From contig CAVYJK010000023.1 in assembly GCA_963768765.1 (NCBI GenBank), positions 1-64,000 on the forward strand: DNA of 64,000 nucleotides. The letters are read 5' to 3'. The translations under genes and the position numbers were made by a program. The first letter of the stretch is position 1, and each line of letters begins with the position of its first letter. Of this stretch, positions 24,069 to 31,375 are shown piece after piece. Origin of the DNA: DASWLF01 sp963768765 (GTDB lineage Bacteria; Desulfobacterota; Desulfobaccia; Desulfobaccales; 0-14-0-80-60-11). A model generated the notes under the pieces. The model was not told the DNA's origin. It made no database searches and saw nothing but the letters and a program-made list of their open reading frames with translations.

Positions 24069-25421
24069 GTGAAGACCGTTCTGATTATTGCCGGCTCCGA
24101 CCCGGGGGCGGGCGCCGGCCTGCAGCAGGATTTGAAGACGGCCACTCTGCTTGGGGTGTACGGCCTGACGGTGGTCACCGCCCTCACCGTGCAGAACAGT
24201 CAGGGGGTGCAAGCGGTGCACCCGGTGGCCCCCGAAGTGGTGGCGGCCCAACTGGACGCGGTGCTCAGCGACTTTCCGGTGGCCGCGGTGAAGGTGGGGA
24301 TGCTGGCCACGGCCGAGATTGTTCGCACCGTGGCCCGAAAGTTGCGGGACCTGAATTCCGTCCCCCTGGTGGTGGACCCGGTGCTGGCGGCAGGAACCGG
24401 TGCGCCCCTGCTGGAAGAAGCCGGGGTCGCGGCCCTGAAGGCAGAGCTTCTACCCCTTACCTACCTGCTCACGCCCAACGCCCCGGAGGCCGCCCGCCTG
24501 ACGGGCCTTACCGTCAAGACCCCGGAGGACCTGGCCCAGGCCGCCATCCGGCTTCAGGCATTGGGCCCCAAGTGGGTCCTGGCCACAGGGGGCCATTTGC
24601 CGGGGGAGCCGGTGGAGGTCCTCACCGACGGCAAAAACACCTATCACCTGCCGGGGTCCCGTCTGGAGGCGCCCCATCATCACGGCTCCGGCTGTTTGCT
24701 GGCCACGGCCTGCGCCGCGGGCCTGGCCCAGGAGTTGGCCCTGCCGGAAGCAGTGAACCGGGCCCGAGGCCTGGTGTTCCAGGCCCTGAAATACGGCCTC
24801 CCCCTGGGGCAGGGCGCCGGCCCCGTCAACCCTTACGCGCCCTTTGCCCGGGAGGTGGCCCGCTACGAGGTGCTGCAGTCGCTGGCGGCCGCGGCGGCGC
24901 GCCTCATAAAAGAAGACCTCAGCCCCCTGGTCCCCGAAGTGATGAGCAACCTGGGCTACGCCACCCCCTACCCGGAGGGCCCCCAGGACGTGGCGGCCTT
25001 CCCCGGCCGCCTGGTGCGGAGCCCCGGCGCGCTTATCATTCCGGCGCCGCCGGCCTTCGGGGCCTCCCGCCACATCGCCAGCATCATCCTCACCGCCATG
25101 GCCACCCACCCGGGCCTCAGGAGCGCCATGAACCTCAAGTATTTTGAGGGGATTGACGAACTGGCGCCGCTGCTCAACCTGCGGGCGGCTTCCTTCGACC
25201 GCAGCCAGGAACCGGCGGAAGTCAAGGCCCGGGAAGGGGGCACCCTGGCCTGGGGGGTGGCGCAGGCGCTCCAAGCGGGCAAGGCGCCCCCGGACCTCAT
25301 CTACGATAAGGGAGACTGGGGCAAGGAACCCATGATCCGCATCCTGGGAGAGAGCCCCATGAGCGTGGCCGAAAAAGCCCTGGCCCTGAAAAACGCCCTC
25401 CAGGCGGCGGGGAGGATCTAG
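24069..25421 (+). CDS. thiD: Bifunctional ThiD-ThiN (HMP-phosphate kinase / thiamine-phosphate synthase)
   Basis: 450-residue fusion for thiamine biosynthesis. Residues 1-260 are ThiD, phosphorylating hydroxymethylpyrimidine and its phosphate: AGSDPGAGAGLQQDLKT, VKVGMLATAEIV, VVDPVLAAGTGAPLL, LTPNAPEAARLTG and HHHGSGCLLATA. Residues about 275-445 are ThiN, a thiamine-phosphate synthase unrelated to ThiE: VPEVMSNLGYATPYPEG, PAFGASRHIASIIL, MNLKYFEGIDEL and DLIYDKGDWGKEPM. ThiDN fusions are best known from archaea and some anaerobic bacteria. GTG 24069 begins three bases after the previous gene. Both active regions look complete. Confidence 0.9.
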   Translation: MKTVLIIAGSDPGAGAGLQQDLKTATLLGVYGLTVVTALTVQNSQGVQAVHPVAPEVVAAQLDAVLSDFPVAAVKVGMLATAEIVRTVARKLRDLNSVPLVVDPVLAAGTGAPLLEEAGVAALKAELLPLTYLLTPNAPEAARLTGLTVKTPEDLAQAAIRLQALGPKWVLATGGHLPGEPVEVLTDGKNTYHLPGSRLEAPHHHGSGCLLATACAAGLAQELALPEAVNRARGLVFQALKYGLPLGQGAGPVNPYAPFAREVARYEVLQSLAAAAARLIKEDLSPLVPEVMSNLGYATPYPEGPQDVAAFPGRLVRSPGALIIPAPPAFGASRHIASIILTAMATHPGLRSAMNLKYFEGIDELAPLLNLRAASFDRSQEPAEVKAREGGTLAWGVAQALQAGKAPPDLIYDKGDWGKEPMIRILGESPMSVAEKALALKNALQAAGRI

Positions 25422-25428
25422 AAAGTGA

Positions 25429-25590
25429 GGCGGAGGGGGCTAAGGGCTTTTCGAAGTTGCCCTTACCCCCTCCCCCAATCCCTTATGTGAAAAATGAAAG
25501 GGGCGACCCAACGGGTCGCCCCTACTTATCGGGGTTGGGGGGGGGGCTTGGGGGGAGGGCAGGGCCGTCGGCCCTGGCCCTCCCCCAACT
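25429..25590. repeat. GC spacer palindromes (two) flanking an 11-bp GGGGCGACCC hairpin
   Basis: Palindromes at about 25429-25478 (GGAGGGGGCTAAGGGC.../...CCCTTACCCCCTCCCCC) and 25549-25589. Between them AGGGGCGACCC and GGGTCGCCCCT (25499-25509 and 25513-25523) pair perfectly. CCCTTATG occurs again at the edge of the first copy. A related GTCGACCCGTTGGGTCGCCC lies near 28760. Confidence 0.8.
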
Positions 25591-25592
25591 TC

Positions 25593-25985
25593 TCAATGCT
25601 CCGCCATGATGGCTTTATACAGGGCCAGGCCCACCAGGAAGTCCGCCAGCAGGATCATGATATCGGGAAAGGTGGTGAGCAGCAGCCAGCCGAAGAAATT
25701 GGCGCCCGGCATGATCTTGATCTGGCCCGCCAGAGTGGCGCTGATGGAGAAGTCGGCCATCATGATGATCCCCAGGTAGGCCAGAAAGCTGTTGAGCAGC
25801 AGGCCCAGGAGCGCGGTACCCCTGAAAAGAAACAACAGGCTCACCAGCCCCAGGTCGATCCAGGAAAAGAGGTTGGGCCAGAAAAAAGTGGTGTCCTTGG
25901 GCGGATGAATCCGGAAATGCAGCAGAGTGGCGCCCGCAGCCAGGGCCACCAGGGCGGACCAGAGGAGATGGCGTTGGGCTTTCAT
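25593..25985 (-). CDS. Small polytopic membrane protein, third gene of a mini-operon
   Basis: 130 residues with about four membrane helices: LLWSALVALAAGATLLHF, then LFSWIDLGLVSLLFLFRGTA, LLLNSFLAYLGIIMMAD, and FPDIMILLADFLVGLALY. His residues lie at the end of the first helix (LLHFRIHPPKD). I chose ATG 25985 (MKAQRHLLW), which overlaps the stop of the preceding 38-residue gene as ATGA; a longer open frame to 26096 runs through that gene. I do not recognise the family. It likely works with the two single-helix peptides encoded just upstream. Confidence 0.7.
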   Translation of the reverse strand: MKAQRHLLWSALVALAAGATLLHFRIHPPKDTTFFWPNLFSWIDLGLVSLLFLFRGTALLGLLLNSFLAYLGIIMMADFSISATLAGQIKIMPGANFFGWLLLTTFPDIMILLADFLVGLALYKAIMAEH

Positions 25986-26098
25986 GGTTTGCCAAAATCT
26001 ATGGAATAGCCCAAAAGAAACAACAGGGCTATGGCTACGGCGTGCAGGATGAACCACCCGGGCCTGGGAAAGAGCACATACTGAATAAAGCGCCACAT
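25982..26098 (-). CDS. Single-helix membrane peptide, 38 aa, second gene of a mini-operon
   Basis: Translation MWRFIQYVLFPRPGW, then FILHAVAIALLFLLGYSID and FGKP. One hydrophobic helix holds a His four residues after a Trp (WFILH). AAGGGG lies seven bases before ATG 26098 and the stop overlaps the next start (ATGA), the signature of a translated, coupled gene. It aligns in layout with the 36-residue peptide just upstream (WWLVH followed by a hydrophobic helix), as if the two were paralogues. Small single-helix peptides with a central His occur in heme- or chlorophyll-binding complexes; no such partner is visible here. Function unknown. Confidence 0.6.
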   Translation of the reverse strand: MWRFIQYVLFPRPGWFILHAVAIALLFLLGYSIDFGKP

Positions 26099-26102
26099 CC
26101 GC

Positions 26103-26213
26103 TCACCCCTTGAGGAGCGCGGCGGTCAGCCGCCCGGCAGTGTAAATCAGGGCAAAACCGATGAAATGGACCAGCCACCAGCGAAACGACAGAAATTGCC
26201 AGCCCTGGCGCAC
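26103..26213 (-). CDS. Single-helix membrane peptide, 36 aa, first gene of a mini-operon
   Basis: Translation MRQGWQFLSFRWWLVH, FIGFALIYTAGRLTAALLKG, from GTG 26213 with AAAGGGGG eight bases upstream. One membrane helix with a WWLVH motif at its start, mirrored by WFILH in the next gene. Only four bases separate its stop from the ATG of that gene, and the stop lies inside the spacer of that gene's ribosome binding site. The spacing, strong ribosome binding site and paired motif argue for a real gene although it is too short for automatic calling. Function unknown. Confidence 0.55.
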   Translation of the reverse strand: MRQGWQFLSFRWWLVHFIGFALIYTAGRLTAALLKG

Positions 26214-26638
26214 CTGCTAATCCCCCTTTAGGTTTTTTACCAACCGAGCTTCCAGCTAAAATAAGTCGGCCCTGTCCAATAATCCAGTCTTATGCCAAGT
26301 TGCATTTAAAGGGATATTTTTTTGTAGGGGCGGACCCATGTGTCCGCCCCAGGCGGGCAAACCCGCAGGTGCGCCCCTACAAGAAATAGCTTTTTGGCTG
26401 CGAATTGGTATTAGATGCCGCCTTTAGGAGCCCGCCTGCGGCTACGCCCTCGGAATGGTGCCCCCACCATTAAGAAAAAATCAATAGGGGCGGAAAGTCA
26501 TCGGACCCCATTCTGCGGCGCGGGCCTTCTAGCGAGTTGCGATCAAAGAGTTATTTTTGTAGCCGCAGGCTTCAGCCTGCGCCTGCACAGGCGAGACGCC
26601 TGTGCCACTTGGTTGATGGCGACTTGGTATTAATTCGT
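26214..26638. other. Gene-free repeat-rich stretch
   Basis: 425 bases between two minus-strand genes. Contents: a GTAGGGGCGGAC.../...GTGCGCCCCTAC element (26334-26380), the perfect GCAGGC/GCCTGC hairpin (26565-26580), and GCACAGGCG-AGA-CGCCTGTGC (26585-26605), identical to a copy at 34000-34020. Open frames here are artefacts of the repeats. The part next to 26213 should hold the mini-operon promoter; I could not define it. Confidence 0.6.
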
Positions 26639-27316
26639 CTAGAACCCCGAAAGGCGGGCAATCTGTTCCATGACCGCGGCGGTCAAGACCGGGGCCTGAC
26701 GGGGGTGGGTGGCGCTGAGGGGCGGGCCCAGTTCCACTGCCACCTCATAGCCGAAGGAACGGGGCTGATAGGAAACCCCCACGGGCACGAAGGGCAGCAG
26801 CCCCAGGCCGTTTTGCCCCTGGAGTTTGAGGAGGAGCTGGATGAGGCGGTGTTTGCCGGGGCCCACCTCCCCGGGGAAATAGGTGCCTTCCGGGAACAGG
26901 ACGATGTAGGCCCCTTGGGTGAGCAGCGGCCCCAGCCTTTTGAAGGACGAGAGCGTCGCCCGGGGCCGCCGGCGGTCCACCGGCACGCCCCCCCAGGCCC
27001 CCAGCAACTCTCGCACGAAGGGATATTGAAACAGCTCCACCTTGGCGATGTAGTGGAGCGGCGGGGGCAATGCCAGGCCGATGATAGGAATGTCTTCCCA
27101 GCGTTGGTGCTTGGGGCAGATAATGGCGGGCCCACGGGCCGGCAGGTGCTCCAGCCCCCGGACCTTTAAGGAAAAGACCCGACCCAGGGTCTGGCAGCAC
27201 AGCCAGCGGCCCAGGCGGTAAAAGTTGGGTGAAAGAGAACGGCTCAAATCCTGGTTCCTATCTAATCGCCAATGGCGGTCCTGAAATCTGGTCTCTTCAC
27301 CGTCCCCGTGGGGCAC
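26639..27316 (-). CDS. PlsC-family 1-acyl-glycerol-3-phosphate acyltransferase
   Basis: 225-residue glycerophospholipid acyltransferase homologue acting at the inner membrane. The catalytic HX4D box is KHQRWEDIPII, followed by GGVPVDRRRPRAT and VLFPEGTYFPGEVGPG (the EGT box). A core hydrophobic stretch starts at RWLCCQTLGRVFSLKV. The start is uncertain: GTG 27316 is the longest option and adds a polar leader. It would acylate lysophosphatidate in phospholipid synthesis. It diverges from the cysteine desulfurase gene across a 140-base region with a perfect palindrome. Confidence 0.82.
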   Translation of the reverse strand: MPHGDGEETRFQDRHWRLDRNQDLSRSLSPNFYRLGRWLCCQTLGRVFSLKVRGLEHLPARGPAIICPKHQRWEDIPIIGLALPPPLHYIAKVELFQYPFVRELLGAWGGVPVDRRRPRATLSSFKRLGPLLTQGAYIVLFPEGTYFPGEVGPGKHRLIQLLLKLQGQNGLGLLPFVPVGVSYQPRSFGYEVAVELGPPLSATHPRQAPVLTAAVMEQIARLSGF

Positions 27317-27374
27317 GGCGAGCCGCGCCTTAGCCAGGTTCGCCTATTCCTCTGGCCCCGGCGGGCAAAGATTG

Positions 27375-27399
27375 ACTTTTGCTATAAAATAGCAAAAGT
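27375..27399. promoter_or_regulatory. Perfect AT-rich palindrome, candidate operator
   Basis: ACTTTTGCTAT-AAA-ATAGCAAAAGT, 11-bp perfect arms, in the divergent region between plsC-like and cysteine desulfurase genes. It overlaps TTGACT and TATAAA, promoter-like hexamers. Its AT content contrasts with the GC-rich spacer repeats, so a regulator binding site is a reasonable reading. Confidence 0.5.
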
Positions 27400-27456
27400 T
27401 AAACCCAGGTTCAATGCGTTAACCAAACCGTGGAAAGCGGGGACGGAGGAGAGGCC

Positions 27457-28591
27457 ATGATCTATCTCGACTACAACGCCACCACCCCGGTGGCCCCGGA
27501 GGTGGCCCGGGCCATGCAGCCGTTTCTGATGGGCGAGTTCGGGAACCCCAGCTGCGACTACGCCCTGGGGCTTACGGCCCGGGAGGCGGCGGCCCAGGCC
27601 CGGCGCCAGGTGGCCGACCTGCTCGGCTGCGCCCCGGCAGGACCTAGTCTTCACCGGCGGCGCCACCGAAGCCAACAACACCGTCCTCAAGGGCGTGGCC
27701 GCTCACCTTCGGCCGGGGACGGATCATCACCGCGGCCACCGAACATCCCTCGGTGCTGGCCCCGGCCCGCTTCCTTAAGTCCCAAGGCTTCGAGGTCATC
27801 ATGCTGCCGGTGGACGCCGCCGGCCTCCTGGACCCCGACGAAGTGCGCCGGGCCCTCACCGCCGACACCATTCTCATCAGCGTCATGCATGCCAACAATG
27901 AGACCGGGGCGCTCTCACCCCTCGCCGACCATCGCCGCCCTGGCCCGGGAAGCGGGGGTCCTCTTTCACACCGACGCGGCCCAAAGCGTGGGGAAAGTCC
28001 AGGTGGACGTCAACGGAGCTGCCGGTGGATTTCCTCACGGTGGCGGGCCACAAGTTTTACGCCCCCAAGGGGGTGGGGGCGCTGTACGTGCGGCCGGGGG
28101 GGGCTGGGAGCGCTTTTACCCCCTTGCTCCACGGGGCCTCCCAGGAGGGGGGGCGCCGGGCCGGCACGGAAAACGTCCCCTATCTGGTGGCCCTGGGGGA
28201 GGCAGCCCGCCTGGCCCGGGAGCGCCTGGGCCAGGATGCGCCGCACCTGAAGAGTTTGCGGGACCTGCTGCACGAACGGCTGCGGGCGCACTTCCCCGGC
28301 CTGGTGCTGAACGGCCCGGAGCAGGAGCGCCTGCCCAATACCCTGAACGTCTCCTTCCCGGGAATCTCCGGGTGCGACCTCATGGCCGGGGTCCCGGAGG
28401 TGGCTGCCTCCCTGGGCTCCGCCTGCCACGCCGGCCAGGAAGCCGTCTCCCCGGTGCTGGCGGCCATGGGCGTCCCCCCGGACCTTGCCCGGGGCGCGGT
28501 GCGCTTCAGCGTGGGACGCTACACCACCGCCGCCCAGGTGGAGGAGGCGGCGGCTTTGCTGCTGAAGCGGGCCCGGGCACTGTTGCGGTAA
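27457..28591 (+). pseudogene. Cysteine desulfurase (NifS/IscS family), frameshifted
   Basis: PLP enzyme that strips sulfur from cysteine for Fe-S clusters, thiamine or tRNA thiolation. ATG 27457 has GGAGG upstream and starts MIYLDYNATTPVAPEVARAM. Family motifs then appear in three frames: LVFTGGATEANNTVLKG (about 27645-27695), DTILISVMHANNETGALSP (about 27866-27920), GVLFHTDAAQSVGKVQVDV and TVAGHKFYAPKGVGALYV (PLP lysine, about 28037-28090). SLGSACHAGQEAVSPVLAAM holds the catalytic Cys. About four indels are needed. Last 188 residues are unbroken. No iscU or nifU is beside it. Confidence 0.85.
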
Positions 28592-28922
28592 AAATTGGTA
28601 ATTGAGGGAGGGGGCCAGGGGCAGCAAGCCACTTACAATCCCTCCCTCAAACTCCCACCCCCAACCCCTTATGTGGACGTTGAAAAGCTGATTTGAGGGG
28701 AGGGCCGGGGGACAAAAGCCCCCCGCCCTCCCTCAACTCCTCCCATCCCCCCATAAGTGGGGTCGACCCGTTGGGTCGCCCCTTTGAAAAATTGCCAAAC
28801 CTTGTAGGGTACGCATTGCGCACCCTGCCCACATTTTTTCATGGTTTGCATTCCGAAGGAACGTGGGAGGCTGAAAATATGGTGATTGGTAAGCGGGAGG
28901 GAAGTAAACCGAAAATGTGGCG
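28592..28922. repeat. Gene-free spacer with two GC palindromes and short repeats
   Basis: Copy one at 28602-28652 (GAGGGAGGGGGCCAGGGGC.../...ATCCCTCCCTC), copy two at 28693-28736 (TTGAGGGGAGGGCCGGGGG.../...CCCCCCGCCCTCCCTCAA). They are linked by CCCCTTATGTGG. Then come GTCGACCCGTTGGGTCGCCC (about 28761-28780) and GTAGGGTACGCATTGCGCAC (about 28804). No gene supported. Confidence 0.75.
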
Positions 28923-29189
28923 TCAACGGTTGAGGATCAGTTCGGCGATAAGGAGGTTGGCGAGCTTCCGGGAGTCGATCTCGTAAGTTCCCTGGTCCAG
29001 GGCTTCCTTGATGGCAGCCACCTTCTCCGGCCGCACCTCGGGAGTCTGGTAAATGATCTGAAGGGCTTTCTCCAGCAATCGGGCTTTCTCCACCGCCTTG
29101 GAAGCCGGGTCCGGGCCGGCGCCGGCCCGGCGCGGCGCGACCGTCTTCCCCTTTTTTACTCCGGTGTCCCGATTATTATTGTGGTCCAT
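28923..29189 (-). CDS. flgM: FlgM-like anti-sigma-28 factor
   Basis: 88-residue protein with a disordered basic N-terminus and the FlgM C-terminal helices VRPEKVAAIKEALDQGTYEI and DSRKLANLLIAELI. FlgM binds the flagellar sigma factor FliA and releases it when exported through the completed hook. No other flagellar gene is in the window; it sits 190 bases downstream of sppA. The C-terminal match is convincing for the family, but the small size leaves room for a different DUF-type regulator. Confidence 0.75.
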   Translation of the reverse strand: MDHNNNRDTGVKKGKTVAPRRAGAGPDPASKAVEKARLLEKALQIIYQTPEVRPEKVAAIKEALDQGTYEIDSRKLANLLIAELILNR

Positions 29190-29380
29190 AACCGCCGACG
29201 GAACCTAAACAACTTTTATCCCCAACCATCCAGTGCGGCTGTCTGGATTCAGAGCGGGCCGACTCCCCCGTCGGCCCTACAGCCCCACAGCCCCCCTATT
29301 TTTCTTATCGGTTGCGACGCGGAGAGCTTGAATAAATTTTTCCTCCCCTCAGCCTCCCCCAGCCCCCCTCAAGCCCCTCC

Positions 29381-30325
29381 TCAGGCCCCTCCGGCCCACC
29401 AGATATACAGGAATTGGGGGCCGACCATCTCCAGGTCCAGGTCCGGCAGCCTGGAATAAATGGTGGGCTGGTAACTGCCGGGCCGGTGGTATCTGACCAC
29501 TTTCGCTTCTTTGGGCAGGCCCGCTTTGGTCTTGGCCAATTCCAGGGCGTCATCCAGATAGCCCAACTGATCCACCAGTTTCAAGTCCATGGCCTGGGGC
29601 GCCGGGAAGATGCGGCCGTCGGCCACCTTAAGCGTCTCCTTCAGACTCAGGTGTCGGCCGGCGGCCACCACGTCCACGAAACCCCGGTAGAACTGGTCGA
29701 TAATTAGCTGCATCATCTCCTTCTCCTTGGGGCTGGCCGGGCGGAAGGGCGACCAGAAGTCTTTCCAGCGGCCGCTCTTGACCAGGTCGTCGTCCACCCC
29801 CACCTTGTCCATGAGCCCCCGGAGGTTGAGCTTCATGGCCAGAACCCCGATGGACCCGGTGATGCAGGTGGGATAGGCGATGATGGCGTCGCCGGCCATG
29901 GCCACGTAATAGCCCCCGGAGGTGGCCAGGCCCTGGAGGCAGACCACCACCGGCACGCCCCGCTCGGCCTTGAAGGCCTTGAGTTCGTGCAAGATGACGT
30001 CCGAGGCGGCCACCGTCCCCCCCGGGGAGTTGATCTTGACCACCACCGCCTTGATGTGGTCGTCCTTGGCGGCCTTTTCCAGTTCTTCCTTGACCCGGGC
30101 CGGGGAAGTCACCCCTTTGAGCAGCCCCAGGATGCGGTGGGGCCCTTCCAGGATGGCTCCGGAGATCTCCAGGAGCAGAACCTTGTCCCGCCCGTAGCCG
30201 GAGATGGTCTTTTCCTTCAAGGGCGCGGGCTCCTCGAACAAGGAGACCTTCACCGTAATGCACCCGGTCGCCAGCAATAGCAAGATCCCGGCGCCGACCC
30301 AAAGCCTGCCGTTAACAAGCCGCAT
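29381..30325 (-). CDS. sppA: Signal peptide peptidase SppA (lipoprotein form)
   Basis: 314-residue membrane-bound serine protease of the S49 family that degrades cleaved signal peptides. The N-terminus ends in a lipobox (LLLLATGC), so it is probably lipid-anchored. Catalytic regions: KAVVVKINSPGGTVAASD, the nucleophile in LATSGGYYVAMAGDAI, and CITGSIGVLAMKLNLRGL with KSGRWKD supplying the general-base Lys region. The length fits the short bacterial SppA type rather than the 600-residue E. coli form. It is transcribed away from rpsU. Confidence 0.92.
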   Translation of the reverse strand: MRLVNGRLWVGAGILLLLATGCITVKVSLFEEPAPLKEKTISGYGRDKVLLLEISGAILEGPHRILGLLKGVTSPARVKEELEKAAKDDHIKAVVVKINSPGGTVAASDVILHELKAFKAERGVPVVVCLQGLATSGGYYVAMAGDAIIAYPTCITGSIGVLAMKLNLRGLMDKVGVDDDLVKSGRWKDFWSPFRPASPKEKEMMQLIIDQFYRGFVDVVAAGRHLSLKETLKVADGRIFPAPQAMDLKLVDQLGYLDDALELAKTKAGLPKEAKVVRYHRPGSYQPTIYSRLPDLDLEMVGPQFLYIWWAGGA

Positions 30326-30543
30326 ATGCCGCCTCTTAGGGAGATGAAGTTAAGTTTTCCTTCTTATAAAATATGTGGGCCCAGGGCGCAATCCCGGGTT
30401 GATTATTTGGGTCCTCTTGAGGCGCGCCGGACCGAAGGGCCGGGGTTTGACGTATGGGGCCGCGGGGTCCGGCTGCAAAAACGGTGGGGGGGGTTGGAGG
30501 GAGGGGGCCACCAGGCGGACTGGGGTCGACAGTAAAAAACCCC

Positions 30544-30571
30544 TTGACACTTTTGAAATAGATGATAAAGA
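30544..30571 (+). promoter_or_regulatory. Sigma-70 promoter for rpsU-yqeY
   Basis: TTGACA (30544-30549), 16-base spacer, TAAAGA (30566-30571). A 120-base AT-richer leader follows to rpsU. The rest of 30326-30696 is a GC-rich spacer with GGTCCTC/GAGGCGC-type repeats and no gene. Confidence 0.6.
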
Positions 30572-30696
30572 ATAATCGTTTAAGGAATCATCACCAATCG
30601 ACCTTTCTTTCTTTAACTTTAAATTGCACCTTGCATTAGGGGAAAAGGGGGGGCAAGGACGATAGGTGCATCTGACAACGGGAGGAGGCGAAATGG

Positions 30697-30897
30697 ATGC
30701 CCGGCGTCAGGGTAAAACCCAACGAACCTTTCGAGGTTGCCTTAAAGCGCTTTAAGAAACAGTGCGAAAAGGCTGGGATTCTCTCTGAGATTCGCAAACG
30801 GGAACATTACGAAAAGCCCAGCATTAAACGGAAAAAGAAAATTTTGGCGGCCAAGAAGCGGGCTTTAAAGAAGCTGCGCAAAATTGAGGGTTCATGA
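30697..30897 (+). CDS. rpsU: 30S ribosomal protein S21
   Basis: 66-residue basic protein of the small subunit platform, involved in initiation. MPGVRVKPNEPFEVALKRFK is the standard N-terminus, then AGILSEIRKREHYEKPSIKR and a lysine-rich tail. GGAGGAGG lies eight bases before ATG 30697; an overlapping ATG at 30693 is out of frame. The stop overlaps the next start (ATGA). rpsU ahead of yqeY, with dnaG and rpoD a few genes downstream, is a modified version of the classic macromolecular-synthesis operon. Confidence 0.96.
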   Translation: MPGVRVKPNEPFEVALKRFKKQCEKAGILSEIRKREHYEKPSIKRKKKILAAKKRALKKLRKIEGS

Positions 30898-31343
30898 ACT
30901 CACTTTATGAGCGGCTGGATCAGGCCTTCAAAAAGGCCATCAAACAACAACAGCCCGTGGCGGCGTCAACCTTGCGGCTGCTGAAAAGCGCCATTCGCTA
31001 CCGCGAAGTGGAGCTGAAGCGCCGGTTGACGGAAGAAGAGTTGCAGGCCACGGTCGCTACCCAGGCAAAGCAGCGTCGGGAGGCCATCGGCGAGTACGCC
31101 AAAGCGGGCCGCCCCGATCTGGCAAACAAAGAAGAGGAGGAACTGAGCGTCCTCCTCTCTTTTTTGCCGCCGCAATTGAGCGTCGAAGAAGTAGAAGCCG
31201 CGGTTTCCCAGATCATCCAGGAGTTGGGGGCTTCTGGACCTAAGGACCTGGGCAAGGTGATGAAGGGCGCCATGGCCCGTCTCGCCGGCCGGGCCGAGGG
31301 CAAATTGATCCAGGAGATCGCGCGGCAGCACCTGAGCCTTTAA
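30894..31343 (+). CDS. YqeY/GatB-tail domain protein
   Basis: 149 residues, alpha-helical: SLYERLDQAFKKAIKQQQPV, STLRLLKSAIRYREVELKR, then KQRREAIGEYAKAGRPDLA and the tail GKVMKGAMARLAGRAEGKLI. The C-terminal half is the GatB-like helical domain that contacts tRNA in amidotransferases, suggesting a tRNA-linked role; the true function of YqeY is not settled. ATG 30894 overlaps the rpsU stop, so it is coupled to S21 translation. Confidence 0.93.
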   Translation: MNSLYERLDQAFKKAIKQQQPVAASTLRLLKSAIRYREVELKRRLTEEELQATVATQAKQRREAIGEYAKAGRPDLANKEEEELSVLLSFLPPQLSVEEVEAAVSQIIQELGASGPKDLGKVMKGAMARLAGRAEGKLIQEIARQHLSL

Positions 31344-31375
31344 CTCCTCCACCAATACCAGAACCCTGGAGCGAC

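Noticed and set aside
25982..26213. The two single-helix peptides as light-harvesting alpha/beta chains
   Set aside because: The Ala/Gly-x3-His chlorophyll motif is replaced by Trp-x3-His, and there are no reaction-centre or pigment genes. Only the general layout is similar.
26415..26633. 72-residue open frame on the plus strand
   Set aside because: Made up of dispersed repeats (GCAGGCTTCAGCCTGC and GCACAGGCGAGACGCC), not coding-like.
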